A stretch of 64,000 nucleotides of DNA from Exiguobacterium sp. TNDT2 (lineage in GTDB: Bacteria; Bacillota; Bacilli; Exiguobacteriales; Exiguobacteriaceae), in the NCBI RefSeq assembly GCF_003331145.1, contig NZ_QLVE01000015.1, forward strand, positions 17,134-81,133, given 5' to 3'. Positions 33,867 to 42,794 of the stretch are shown in pieces. Under the pieces are notes generated by a model. It saw nothing but the letters and a program-made list of their open reading frames with translations, was not told the DNA's origin and did not search any database. The position numbers were made by a program, and so were the translations under genes. Position 1 is the first letter of the stretch, and each line of letters begins with the position of its first letter.

Positions 33867-34814
33867 TCACCCGTATGTGTTGACGGGAATATCTTTATAG
33901 TCGTCTTCGTCCGAATCTTTTGATTTGGATTTTTTGTTTTTCTTGTAGTTCTTCTCGTATTCGCGCTCGCTCGGCGTTTTAAAGAAACGCTGCCACGTGG
34001 CGTTAATCTCAGAACCGATCAAAATAATCATTCCGGTCAGTTGGAGCCAAAGCAACGTGACGATGATTCCTCCGAGTGAGCCATACGTCGAATCATAATT
34101 GCCGAAGTTCGAGACGTAAAGACTAAAACCGAAGGAGACGATTTGCCAGGCGATGACGCCGAAGATGGCGCCAGGAATCGTGCTCTTCCAGAATACGTGT
34201 TGTTGTGGCGCGATTTTATAAAAAATCGACAATGTCAAAATCAAGATGACGGTCGTCAGCACGTAGCGGAACACGTTAATCAAGATGACGTCTGCCCCTG
34301 AAATGGGGATGTAACGGGCCACGAAATCGATGATTTGCGATCCGAACACGTTCGAGACGATGAGCAACAGCACGCCGATGCCGAGCAATAACGTCAACCC
34401 AAGGGCGATTCCTTTGCTGACGAAGAAATTTCGTTCGTTGTCTTCCCCGTATGCATGAATCGCCATGTTGACTAGGCGTTCGACCCCTTTAGCGGCCGAC
34501 CAAATCGCTAAAATCGCACCGATTGAGAGGAGCCCGCCGCGCGGTTCGCCAATGGCGTCAAAGATGCCGGATAAAAATTCAGTCGCGGCCGCACCCGGGG
34601 CCAAGTTATTCAGTTGTTCTTGGAATGACGCCTGGGAGATGTCGAAGAACGACAACAACGCGAGAATGAAGATGAGTCCCGGGAAAATCGATAAGAACCA
34701 AAAAAAAGCGAGCGTCGCACCATAATCTTGAACATCATGTTCTTTAAAGCGACGAAGCAATTCCTTCCCGAAGGCGAACCAATTCTTTTTTTCTTTCACT
34801 TCTGCAGTATCCAT
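33867..34814 (-). CDS. YihY/BrkB family membrane protein
   Basis: 315 residues, six membrane helices with the family signatures YGATLAFFWFLSIFPGLIF, IWSAAKGVERLVNMA, PGAIFGVIAWQIVSFGFSLYV and GSLGGIIVTLLWLQLTGMIILIG (given in parts of one hydrophobic run). The C-terminus is a lysine- and aspartate-rich soluble tail (KNKKSKSKDSDEDDYKD). Close to YfkH of B. subtilis. Members were once called ribonuclease BN in error; the real function is unknown, possibly transport. SD AGGAGG before ATG. Confidence 0.9.
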   Translation of the reverse strand: MDTAEVKEKKNWFAFGKELLRRFKEHDVQDYGATLAFFWFLSIFPGLIFILALLSFFDISQASFQEQLNNLAPGAAATEFLSGIFDAIGEPRGGLLSIGAILAIWSAAKGVERLVNMAIHAYGEDNERNFFVSKGIALGLTLLLGIGVLLLIVSNVFGSQIIDFVARYIPISGADVILINVFRYVLTTVILILTLSIFYKIAPQQHVFWKSTIPGAIFGVIAWQIVSFGFSLYVSNFGNYDSTYGSLGGIIVTLLWLQLTGMIILIGSEINATWQRFFKTPSEREYEKNYKKNKKSKSKDSDEDDYKDIPVNTYG

Positions 34815-34882
34815 GTATATGCCTCCTGAACGTTATCGTTAGAAACTTTCATTCCCGAAATGTCAGGAAGCTACACATGAAA

Positions 34883-35320
34883 TCAGTCTTCTGCCAATGT
34901 TTTATTGAAAAATCGTTCAGAATGCTTTGAAAGCAAGTCCGCGAGTGATGGCGGTCGGACCGGCAAATGGATGAGCGCGCTACGTTTCACCCACATCGGT
35001 GTGTATGAACCGTTCGTCTGTTCGGCCTGAAACTCTTCACCAGTCCCTGTCCCAAACTCACCACCGGTCGCGCGAGCCCAGTAGTACGGGTTCAATTCGC
35101 CGTTGAAAGCGACATGCGCAGCCACGCCTTCAAGTTCGACGTGAACACCGAGCTCTTCGTACGCTTCGCGGACGGCCGTCTCTTCAGCCGTATGACCCAA
35201 TTCGACACCACCGCCCGGAAACACATAATACAAAAGGTTTTCTTTCTCACGACGAATGAGTGCGACTTCGTCACGTTCATTCACGAGGATGATGGCACTG
35301 CGCAATTTTGTTCTGACCAA
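34883..35320 (-). CDS. NUDIX hydrolase
   Basis: Hydrolyses a nucleoside diphosphate linked to another group. 145 residues with the complete Nudix box G-x5-E-x7-R-E-x-x-E-E-x-G in GGGVELGHTAEETAVREAYEELG. Substrate unknown. The start is TTG 35320 (LVRTKLRSAII) with SD AAAGGA nine bases upstream; the frame extends 14 codons further to an ATG at 35362 without an SD. Confidence 0.88.
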   Translation of the reverse strand: MVRTKLRSAIILVNERDEVALIRREKENLLYYVFPGGGVELGHTAEETAVREAYEELGVHVELEGVAAHVAFNGELNPYYWARATGGEFGTGTGEEFQAEQTNGSYTPMWVKRSALIHLPVRPPSLADLLSKHSERFFNKTLAED

Positions 35321-35386
35321 TGGAATCGTTCCTTTCGATTTCGAATCGTGAACAAAACGCATCGACTCGTGGCCGATGCGTTTTCG

Positions 35387-36313
35387 TTAATCTGTTGCTG
35401 GTTGTTCGAGAGAGGCATACATCTCAGGCGTCAAGCCGTTATCATGTGAGGCGATGACATTTCCGGCGACGCGCATCCCGAGTCGGAGCGCATCTTCAAT
35501 CGGATGACGTTTCATCAACTCGGAGATGACAGCGGAGAAGAACGAGTCGCCAGCACCGGTCGAGTCGGCGACTTTTACTTTCGTCGTCGGGACGTGACCT
35601 TGTTCATTCGTACGCAAGTCGACGTAGACGGCACCGAGCTCACTCATCGTGATGATTGTAAGCGGGGCTCCTTTCATTGCAAGCACTTCGGCGACACGTA
35701 ACGCATCGTCCACGGTGACGATGGACATGTCAGACAAAATTTCTGCTTCTTCACGACTGCAAATGAAGCCGGTGAAGCCTTGGAGCAAGTGACGGTTCCG
35801 TTCGATCACCGACAGATGACCGCACACGCCATACAGCGGAAGCTTCATTTCGCGGCACAGTTCGATTGTCTCGTTCAATACATTGACTGACAAGTCGAGG
35901 TCAATCGCGACCGCCTGACTTTCAGCGAACACCGTATCGATGCGACGGAGGATGCATTCTTCCATCATCGCTTCGTCCGGTTGCTTCGAGATGGACGTTT
36001 GCAGGTCGCCATTATTGTCCATGACGGCAAGCCACATGCCCATCCCATTGTCGTCGAGCAAATCGACGTGATCAACGTTGACATTCAAAGCACGGAGCTC
36101 TTCGAGAACTCCCATTCCAATCTGGTCATTCGTCACGGTCGACACGAAACGAACGTCATTTCCGAGAACACCTAGGTTTTGAGCGACATTACGCCCGGTC
36201 CCGCCGTTAGAAAACGTAATGTCACCGACGTTCTTGGCATCTTTATGAAGCGGGGCGAACGAGGTTCCTTTAATATCGACAAACACTTTGCCGATTACTG
36301 CAATCGTATTCAT
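35387..36313 (-). CDS. PfkB-family sugar or nucleoside kinase
   Basis: ATP-dependent kinase of the ribokinase superfamily. 308 residues: N-terminal FSNGGTGRNVAQNLGVLG substrate-binding segment, and near the end the anion hole and catalytic base DSTGAGDSFFSAV. The N-terminus MNTIAVIGKVFVDIKG resembles pseudouridine kinases and the YdjH/YeiC-like members, but no PsuG glycosidase gene is nearby, so the substrate is open. The start is ATG 36313, behind AAGGTGG; a GTG four codons earlier lies inside that SD. Confidence 0.88.
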   Translation of the reverse strand: MNTIAVIGKVFVDIKGTSFAPLHKDAKNVGDITFSNGGTGRNVAQNLGVLGNDVRFVSTVTNDQIGMGVLEELRALNVNVDHVDLLDDNGMGMWLAVMDNNGDLQTSISKQPDEAMMEECILRRIDTVFAESQAVAIDLDLSVNVLNETIELCREMKLPLYGVCGHLSVIERNRHLLQGFTGFICSREEAEILSDMSIVTVDDALRVAEVLAMKGAPLTIITMSELGAVYVDLRTNEQGHVPTTKVKVADSTGAGDSFFSAVISELMKRHPIEDALRLGMRVAGNVIASHDNGLTPEMYASLEQPATD

Positions 36314-36433
36314 ATACTGTACCACCTTTAGCCAATCTTCCTAATCAGTTCCGGTCTAATTAGACACATTGTTTCAATTATAGCGAAATCGCCAGCGGCT
36401 TTCAATGACGGCATGAACGAGTGTCGATTTTTG

Positions 36434-38341
36434 TCATTCCAACGACGTGCTAAGCAAACGAAGCCCGTTCAAGATGACGAGGATGGTCGACCCTTCATGG
36501 CCGACGACTGCGAACGGCATGACGAGCAGTTCGAAGATGTTTGTCGCGATCAGTACGAGAATGACGCCTAAGGCGAACACGACGTTTTGGAGGACGACCC
36601 GATTCAATTTGCGGGACTGTTTGATGGCCGAGCTCAATCGACGGAGGTCGTTTTTCATTAAGACGACGTCGGCCGTCTCGAGAGCGGCGTCCGTCCCTTC
36701 ACCCATCGCGATCCCGACATCGGCCGTCGCGAGGGCAGGGGCGTCATTGATGCCATCCCCAATCATGCCGATGCTACCATACTCTTGTTTTAATTGTTTA
36801 ATTTGCGCGACTTTCTCTTCCGGGAGACACTCGGCGATATAGCGGGTCAACCCTGCCTCAGAGGCGATGGCTCGAGCTGTCGCCTCGTTGTCCCCTGTAA
36901 TCATAATCGTCTCGATGCCGAGGTGGTTGAGTCGCTCGATTGCTTGTTTGGCTTCAGGGCGTAGTGTGTCCCGTAGAGCGAACGCTCCAATCGTCTTCTC
37001 GTCATCGCTGACGAACACGAGCGTGTGGCCGGCCGCTTTTAAACGTTCGACTTCGACGCTGAAAAAGTCGTGACTTCGATCGGCGAAACTTTGTTTGCCG
37101 ACCCGATAAGCGACACCGTCAATGGTTGCTTCAATCCCGGACCCGGTCACATCTTTAAAGTGTTCCATCGTTCCGGTGTAAGTCCCAGTGAATTGGACGA
37201 GTGATTCGGCGAGCGGGTGCATCGAATGTTCTTCAATCAAGCTGACAACGCGATAGACGTGCTCTTTCTCAACGGTTGGATGGATCAATGCCGCTTGGAC
37301 TTCTGGTTTACCGATCGTGAGTGTGCCGGTCTTATCGAAGGCGATCGCTTTCAAGCGACCCATGTTTTCGATATGGACGCCGCCTTTGAATAAAATTCCG
37401 TGTTTGGCAGACGAAGCGATGGCAGCGAGAGCGGCCGGGGTAATCGCTGCGACGAGTGCGCACGGAGAAGCGACGACGAGTAAAATCATGCCACGGTAAA
37501 TGCTCGTCTCAAGCGACCATGGTGTCAACACCGGACCGAGCGTGATGATTGCCGTGACGGAGGCGAGCACGACTTGAACGTAGCGTCCCTCGTACCGGTC
37601 GATGAACTGGGCCGACGGTGACTTCTCTTCTTGGGCTTGCTGCACCATTTGAATGATTTTTTGAAACAACGTTTCCGTGGCGAGTTTTGTTACTTCTAAC
37701 GTCAAGACGCCGTTCAAGTTCACGCTTGAGCCGTATACCTCGTCGCCAACGTTTCGATCGACAGGAATCGATTCACCGGTGATGGCGGCTTCCTCGATCG
37801 AGGCACTGCCTTTCAAAATCCGACCGTCGACTGGGATGCGTTCGCCGGGTCTGACGTAGATGTGATTTCCAACGCGAAGGTCATCGATGTGGACGACCTC
37901 GAGTCCACCAGAGGCGTTGAAACGCGTTGCTTGTTCAGGTTGCAGTTCCATCAATGACTCGAGGGCACGTTCGTTTTTGTTCATCGTGTACGTCTCGAGG
38001 GCGCCGGATAACGCGAAAATGAAGATGAGAATGGCGCCTTCCATCCAATAGCCGATGGCGGCGGCGCCGATAGCGGCGATGATCATAAGCAGCTCGACGT
38101 TCAACGAGCGGTTTTCCCACGTATCCGTCAGACCTTCTTTCGCTTTGGCGTAGCCGCCGATTAAAAAGGCGGTCAAATAAAGAGTGACGTAGAGCGCAGG
38201 AGCTCCGTCTTGTCTTTCCGCGATATATGCGAGTACAATCAATACACCACTGATGAGCGCCATGATGAGCTCGATATGTTCGATCCAGTTGGCCCGTTTG
38301 AAAACGTGGCTTTTTTCATGTGTAGCAGTTGATGTGTTCAT
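36434..38341 (-). CDS. pfeT: P1B4-type metal efflux ATPase, PfeT-like
   Basis: Pumps ferrous iron (possibly also other divalent metals) out of the cell. 635 residues, no N-terminal metal-binding domain. TGES 188-191, membrane metal site Ser-Pro-Cys at 292-294 (VVASPCALV), phosphorylated Asp in DKTGTLT (336-342), and GDGINDAPAL; the last helices hold HEGSTILVILNGLRLL, the P1B4 signature. The length matches B. subtilis PfeT (formerly ZosA). ATG 38341 has SD AGAGGTG; the longer frame to 38407 is just the translation of a Fur-type box and is rejected. Fur/PerR-like sites upstream fit an iron-efflux role. Confidence 0.9.
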   Translation of the reverse strand: MNTSTATHEKSHVFKRANWIEHIELIMALISGVLIVLAYIAERQDGAPALYVTLYLTAFLIGGYAKAKEGLTDTWENRSLNVELLMIIAAIGAAAIGYWMEGAILIFIFALSGALETYTMNKNERALESLMELQPEQATRFNASGGLEVVHIDDLRVGNHIYVRPGERIPVDGRILKGSASIEEAAITGESIPVDRNVGDEVYGSSVNLNGVLTLEVTKLATETLFQKIIQMVQQAQEEKSPSAQFIDRYEGRYVQVVLASVTAIITLGPVLTPWSLETSIYRGMILLVVASPCALVAAITPAALAAIASSAKHGILFKGGVHIENMGRLKAIAFDKTGTLTIGKPEVQAALIHPTVEKEHVYRVVSLIEEHSMHPLAESLVQFTGTYTGTMEHFKDVTGSGIEATIDGVAYRVGKQSFADRSHDFFSVEVERLKAAGHTLVFVSDDEKTIGAFALRDTLRPEAKQAIERLNHLGIETIMITGDNEATARAIASEAGLTRYIAECLPEEKVAQIKQLKQEYGSIGMIGDGINDAPALATADVGIAMGEGTDAALETADVVLMKNDLRRLSSAIKQSRKLNRVVLQNVVFALGVILVLIATNIFELLVMPFAVVGHEGSTILVILNGLRLLSTSLE

Positions 38342-38382
38342 GTGAGCACCTCTTTCTAATTGAGAATATATATCAGTTAAAT

Positions 38383-38411
38383 GATAATGATTGAGGATGA
38401 TTATCATTATC
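38383..38411 (-). promoter_or_regulatory. Fur-box region of the pfeT promoter
   Basis: Perfect nine-base inverted repeat GATAATGAT/ATCATTATC with an eleven-base spacer; each arm is a Fur-box arm, and the right side reads ATGATTATCATTATC, close to the classical Fur 19-mer. It lies 42 bases before the pfeT start codon. Confidence 0.7.
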
Positions 38412-38460
38412 TATTGTTGATATGATTGGGTTTAACGCTCGTTTCGGTTAATAGCATTAT

Positions 38461-38475
38461 TTATAATTATTATCA
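38461..38475 (-). promoter_or_regulatory. PerR/Fur-type 7-1-7 box
   Basis: Reads TTATAATTATTATCA: one base from the PerR consensus TTATAATNATTATAA and one base from the Fur consensus TGATAATNATTATCA. Sits in the divergent region between pfeT and the EamA transporter. Confidence 0.65.
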
Positions 38476-38540
38476 TGTAAGTCTATTTTAGCACCAATCA
38501 TAATAACTCACAAACTAAAAGATTAAGGAGTTTTTGTGTC

Positions 38541-39476
38541 ATGCAAAATGTATTTCAACGCCCTTGGACGGTAACGTTCCTAGCGCTATTCAACACGTTT
38601 TTATGGGGGAGCGCCTTCCCGTTCATCAAACTGAGCTATGAGGCGCTCGATATTCAAGAACACGAGTATGGCCAGCAACTGTTCTTTGCCGGCGAACGTT
38701 TTTTATTGGCCGGTCTTTTATTGCTCGTAATCAGCCGCCTCGTCTTCAAACGACCGATTCGATTAAACGGGGAAAAACTGAAGGCGTATGCACATTTAGG
38801 GGCATTTTTAACGTTCTTGCAATATTTGTTCTTTTATATCGGACTTTCCATCTCGACTGGGGTCCAAGGCTCGATTATCGCGGGATCGACGTCGTTCTTC
38901 CAAATGGCGCTCGCTCATTTTCGTTATGAGGATGACCGTCTCAACCGATTGAAAGGAATTGCCCTCACGCTCGGTTTCTCCGGGATCGTCATCGCCAACT
39001 GGCCGACGGCGCATGCAGAAATCGGGTTTGGGATTGGTGAGATCCTGCTCATTTTGGCGATGATTTCAGGAGCGTTCGGGAACTTGATTGCCAAGGATTA
39101 TTCACGTAGCTATGACGTCGCTCCGATGACGGCTTGGGCGATGGTGTTCGGCTCGCTCGGTCTGCTTGTCGTCGGCTATGTGCTCGCGCCAGGGGATGTG
39201 TTCCTGCCTTATAGAGTGACGACGCTCTTCTTTTTGCTGTATCTAGCACTTTTGTCTGCGGTCGGATTCACGTTGTGGAACACGCTGATGAAATATAACC
39301 CGGTCAGCCGGGTGTCGCTCTACATGTTCTTTGTTCCCTTATTCGGCGTCGTCTTATCGAGCGTGTTGCTCGGTGAAACGATCCCGTGGAACGCGCTCGT
39401 CGGATTGCTGTTCGTCATCGCGGGCATTTATCTGTCAACTTACTTCCAAGGGAGAACGAACCGTTCGGCCCGTTAA
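38541..39476 (+). CDS. EamA-family (DMT) transporter
   Basis: Drug/metabolite transporter superfamily; 311 residues with ten hydrophobic helices in two repeated EamA halves. Each half starts with a typical helix (FLWGSAFPFIKLSYEAL; ILAMISGAFGNLIAKDYS) and ends with a GE-I-P type turn (LLGETIPWNALVGLLFVIAGIYL). The substrate is unknown. It diverges from pfeT and shares the iron-box region, but there is no evidence that it handles iron. No convincing terminator follows. Confidence 0.85.
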   Translation: MQNVFQRPWTVTFLALFNTFLWGSAFPFIKLSYEALDIQEHEYGQQLFFAGERFLLAGLLLLVISRLVFKRPIRLNGEKLKAYAHLGAFLTFLQYLFFYIGLSISTGVQGSIIAGSTSFFQMALAHFRYEDDRLNRLKGIALTLGFSGIVIANWPTAHAEIGFGIGEILLILAMISGAFGNLIAKDYSRSYDVAPMTAWAMVFGSLGLLVVGYVLAPGDVFLPYRVTTLFFLLYLALLSAVGFTLWNTLMKYNPVSRVSLYMFFVPLFGVVLSSVLLGETIPWNALVGLLFVIAGIYLSTYFQGRTNRSAR

Positions 39477-39616
39477 TGAAACAGTGGTGAGCCACGGTTG
39501 ACGGAATCTTGTTCTCATGGCAAAATATATTAAAAATTCTGAATTCTTTCAGGTAAAAAAATCGGTCTTCATTGTAAAGACTTGCGTGCGAATCTAATGG
39601 AAAGGAGGGTTGTACC

Positions 39617-39919
39617 GTGGCAAGAAATGCGATTGTCCGAAACATACTCATCTCCCGTCAACCGCGAGACGAGTATGTCAAATACGTGATGAAGTGCGTA
39701 AGTCGCGGATTAAAGGAGCATCATGAGCAAGTGGACGCGCGTGCCATGCGGCAAGGGGATGACATTCAGACAAAGTGGCAAATCAATGACCGCGTCATCG
39801 AGGTCACGCTCAAATCAGACGTGTTGGCCTCACTTGAGACAGAACCGTTCGCGCTCGATGAAGTGTTCATGCGCGCATTCGAACGAAACGATGTCAGGCT
39901 CGGTCCGGTGAAAGAATAA
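39617..39919 (+). CDS. Hypothetical protein, 100 aa
   Basis: Not recognised. A basic N-terminus (ARNAIVRNILISRQPRDEYVKYVMKCVSRG) leads into a mixed helix-strand domain (TKWQINDRVIEVTLKSDVLASL). No membrane segment. GTG start at 39617 behind a perfect SD AAAGGAGGG. A terminator follows directly, and the gene seems to be a single transcription unit. Confidence 0.72.
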   Translation: MARNAIVRNILISRQPRDEYVKYVMKCVSRGLKEHHEQVDARAMRQGDDIQTKWQINDRVIEVTLKSDVLASLETEPFALDEVFMRAFERNDVRLGPVKE

Positions 39920-39923
39920 CGTG

Positions 39924-39958
39924 AAAAAGGGAGGGTCTCCGTGGAGATCCTCCCTTTT
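39924..39958 (+). terminator. Bidirectional terminator, 39617 gene and MFS gene
   Basis: Stem AAGGGAGG-G-TCTC/GAGA-T-CCTCCCTTTT, CGTG loop. Confidence 0.88.
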
Positions 39959-41099
39959 AGACGTCAATCGGCTTGGCTTTCGCCGTAAACAAACTGACGG
40001 CCAAAATGCCAAGAATGAGTGTGTACATCAAAAAATACACTTCTTTCGGTAACACGATCCAAAACGCTCCGATCATTGGCCCGCTGATCGAACCGACACT
40101 GAACGAGATGCTATATAGCATATTGCCGGTCGGCAACAACGAACGCGGCAACACTTCTGTCATATGGGCCAGTCCTAGCGAATATGTCGAGCCGAGCCCG
40201 GCGCCTGCTAGAGCGAACAAGACGAGAAGCCAAGCATAATGATCCACGGCAAGGTTGGCGATGGCGAAGACGAGCGTGCCGAGTGTCAACACGATTTGCA
40301 GGACCCGTTTTTTCCCGAACTGGTCGGCGAGCCGTCCAAGCGGTAACTGCACGATAATCGAGGCGACGATGAACGTCGTGATGAGCGTACTCGTCTGGGT
40401 GAGCCCGATGTCGTTCCGAACCGTGAAGATTGGTAAATTCGCATTCAAGCTCGCCTCTAGGAAACCGTATGTAAAGGCAGGTAAGAGCGTATAGCCGCCA
40501 CCGATGAGGACGAGGCGGATCCGTCCTTTCGAGTCGGTCTTCACTTTTTCGGCTTCCGGGTATTCGTTGTCGACCTTGAAAATCAAGAACAAGGAAGCAA
40601 GACAGAAGACGATCAAGACGAGGAACGGCAGCCAAAAGTGGAGGTCGACGAGCGGGGCGATGAGCGGACCGACTGCGAAACCGAGGCTGAATGCCATGCC
40701 GTAATACGCCATCGCCCGGCCGAGGCTGCGCTTCTCGCTCGCTGAGGTGACCCACACCTGAGAACCGTAATGGAGCGCCGAGTCCCCGAAGCCGATGATG
40801 AAACGCATAAGCGCCCACATGAGCAGGGACGGCCAGAGTGGCAAGAACAATGTGGCGAGTGCCGTCATGACGATGCCGAGGACGATGGTCGGCCGAAACC
40901 CGTACTTGCGGACGAACCGTTCGAGCAGCGGCGCAGAGACGATGACACCCAAGTAGAGCATCGTCGCATTCAACCCGTTCAACCAGGCCGGGTTGCCGTC
41001 CCGTTCGATGAGCGTCGACAACAATGGGATAAGCGCCCCTTGAATCAATCCAGAAATAAAGACGACGAGTAATAAAATTGAAAATCGAAACCGTTGCAT
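39957..41099 (-). CDS. MFS transporter
   Basis: Major facilitator superfamily; 380 residues, twelve predicted helices. Loop 2-3 motif as LLERFVRKYGFRPTI in the first half and LGRLADQFGKKRVLQ in the second. Resembles drug-efflux or YfkF-like transporters; the substrate cannot be told. Single-gene unit. Confidence 0.87.
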   Translation of the reverse strand: MQRFRFSILLLVVFISGLIQGALIPLLSTLIERDGNPAWLNGLNATMLYLGVIVSAPLLERFVRKYGFRPTIVLGIVMTALATLFLPLWPSLLMWALMRFIIGFGDSALHYGSQVWVTSASEKRSLGRAMAYYGMAFSLGFAVGPLIAPLVDLHFWLPFLVLIVFCLASLFLIFKVDNEYPEAEKVKTDSKGRIRLVLIGGGYTLLPAFTYGFLEASLNANLPIFTVRNDIGLTQTSTLITTFIVASIIVQLPLGRLADQFGKKRVLQIVLTLGTLVFAIANLAVDHYAWLLVLFALAGAGLGSTYSLGLAHMTEVLPRSLLPTGNMLYSISFSVGSISGPMIGAFWIVLPKEVYFLMYTLILGILAVSLFTAKAKPIDV

Positions 41100-41126
41100 A
41101 GTTCACCTCATTATTCATTACATAGT

Positions 41127-41154
41127 AAAAAGCTGAGAAGGGTCTCAGCTTTTT
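41127..41154 (-). terminator. Terminator of the 64-aa gene
   Basis: AAAAAGCTGAGA/TCTCAGCTTTTT with a short loop; overlaps the end of the gene. Confidence 0.85.
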
Positions 41155-41339
41155 GGTTCGTCAATCAGTTGAGGTACATGATTCAAGTGTAAGAGTTCAT
41201 CATCCCAACTGCCTTGACTGAATACTTCATCACGGTCTACTTTGTCTGAAACGAATGCGGCTGTCAATAAGATGCTGAGCACGCCACCAAAAATGATAAT
41301 GGCCATGATTGTAATCATGAATACATAAATGGCTGTCAT
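41145..41339 (-). CDS. Small single-helix membrane protein, 64 aa
   Basis: Not recognised. N-terminal hydrophobic helix (about 3-30, VFMITIMAIIIFGGVLSILLTAAF) and an acidic soluble tail (SDKVDRDEVFSQGSWDDELLHLN). SD GAGGTG eight bases before ATG and a good terminator support it as real. Confidence 0.7.
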   Translation of the reverse strand: MTAIYVFMITIMAIIIFGGVLSILLTAAFVSDKVDRDEVFSQGSWDDELLHLNHVPQLIDEPKS

Positions 41340-41392
41340 CTTCGAACACCTCGATTCGGTTTATATACTAAATATTTCCCGAATAAAAATAG

Positions 41393-42499
41393 TTAAAACG
41401 GCTCGGCTACACGTTCACGGAAGTTCGTCTCAAGATAGTACGCTTGTTTGACGAGTGCGTTCGGACCAAGACATTTGACGGCCGAGCAGTGGCATGACAA
41501 CGTGCCGTTCAAACTGCTGTTCGTCCACGCCTCATACGCGTCTTGAAACGAGGTGTCATAGAGCGTACCAAGTGTACCGAGCTCATCCCCGAAATCGGTG
41601 ACGATGATTTGGCCGTCGAAGATGTTCGTATTGAGGCGTGAACGGCCATCCGGGTCGTTGCGGACGGTGACGTTCTTCGCCTCGTGGAGTCGTTTCAATA
41701 AAGCGCGATCTTCAGGCAAGTCGGAGCAAGCATAGAACGGCAACGTCCCGAACGACATCCACACGCTCTCGTCCCGGACGTCGAGCAGATTGTGGATGGC
41801 CTGGCGGGTATCGGCAAGGGATGCCGACTCGAGCGCACTAGCCCAATCTACGGGGTACATCGGGTGCACTTCATGACGCTGACAGCCGAGTGCGACGATT
41901 TCTTCATGGATTTCTTTCAAGTGCGGAATCGTTCGTTTGTTGAGCATCGTCTCGGCCGATACGATGATTCCTTCAGCCGTGAGCGCTCGCGCGTTGTCTT
42001 TCATCGTCTGAAGCATCTTCAAGCGTGCTTCTGCGCTCGGTTTCCGGTCCATCATCGCGAAGCCGGCCTCTAAGAAGTCGGTATCCGTTCCCCAATTATG
42101 TGAGATGTGCAAAACGTCGAGGTAAGGGGTAATAAGATGGTAGCGAGAGAGCGGGAGTGTTAAGTTCGAGTTGATTTGTGTCCGGGCACCGCGTTCTTTC
42201 GCGTAACGCAGGAGTGGAACGACGTAATTGCGCACCGATTTCATCGACAGCATCGGTTCGCCGCCCGTAATCGAGAACGCGCGTAAATGCTCGATTTCAT
42301 CCAATCGCGAAATTAATAAGTCGAGCGGGACTTCTGGCTCTTCCGTCTGATCGAGCATAAAGCCGACCGCACAATGCTCGCAGCGCATATTGCATAGCTT
42401 GGTCGTCGTCACTTCGACGTTCGAAAGGACGAGGCGACCGAACTCGGTTTGATCGAGGTATGCTTCCCACGGATCAAACGTTATCGAGATGTTTTGCAT
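41393..42499 (-). CDS. yfkAB: Radical SAM protein YfkAB with C-terminal CxCxxxxC motif
   Basis: Radical SAM enzyme of unknown reaction. 368 residues. The SAM-cluster motif is Cys36, Cys40, Cys43 (TKLCNMRCEHCAVGF), followed by GGEPML; the C-terminus has CHCSAVKC, the CxCxxxxC motif that defines the YfkAB family and probably binds a second Fe-S cluster. In older B. subtilis annotation it was split in two (yfkA and yfkB). A small SE1561-type gene is divergent from it, a frequent neighbour. Confidence 0.9.
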   Translation of the reverse strand: MQNISITFDPWEAYLDQTEFGRLVLSNVEVTTTKLCNMRCEHCAVGFMLDQTEEPEVPLDLLISRLDEIEHLRAFSITGGEPMLSMKSVRNYVVPLLRYAKERGARTQINSNLTLPLSRYHLITPYLDVLHISHNWGTDTDFLEAGFAMMDRKPSAEARLKMLQTMKDNARALTAEGIIVSAETMLNKRTIPHLKEIHEEIVALGCQRHEVHPMYPVDWASALESASLADTRQAIHNLLDVRDESVWMSFGTLPFYACSDLPEDRALLKRLHEAKNVTVRNDPDGRSRLNTNIFDGQIIVTDFGDELGTLGTLYDTSFQDAYEAWTNSSLNGTLSCHCSAVKCLGPNALVKQAYYLETNFRERVAEPF

Positions 42500-42540
42500 A
42501 TCAATTCCACCTTTTCATCAAGTCACATGAAATAGTATGC

Positions 42541-42546
42541 TATAAT
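42541..42546 (+). promoter_or_regulatory. -10 of the SE1561-rlmD transcript
   Basis: TATAAT preceded by TGC (extended -10). No clear -35, as is common with extended -10 promoters. Confidence 0.5.
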
Positions 42547-42584
42547 AACAACTCTTTGTCACGAACTAAAGGAGCGATCACGAG

Positions 42585-42794
42585 ATGGGTAAATCACGAA
42601 CGGATACGGCAGGAAAAATGAACGTGTTAAAGTCGAGAACGGAATTACTGTGCTTATCAGTCAATACGTTGGACGAATTTACGACGCCAGAGGATTTGCA
42701 TCGATTGTTAGCTGATATTGATTCCTTACGTGCGAAAGTCGTACGTTACGCCAAAGATTTAGAACAAGCATCTCGAAAGGATGAAACACGTTGA
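42585..42794 (+). CDS. SE1561-family small protein, 69 aa
   Basis: Small, soluble, helical protein (LNTLDEFTTPEDLHRLLADIDSLRAKVVRYAKDLE-like pattern spread over residues 27-62). Features and place next to yfkAB fit the SE1561 family of Bacillota, which has no known function. SD AAAGGAGC precedes the ATG. Overlaps the next gene by four bases, so it is translated together with the rRNA methyltransferase. Confidence 0.65.
   Translation: MGKSRTDTAGKMNVLKSRTELLCLSVNTLDEFTTPEDLHRLLADIDSLRAKVVRYAKDLEQASRKDETR

Noticed and set aside
38342..38407. N-terminal extension of PfeT beginning MIIILNHYHLT
   Set aside because: It is the translation of the Fur-type box and promoter; a good SD lies before ATG 38341 and the resulting length fits the family.
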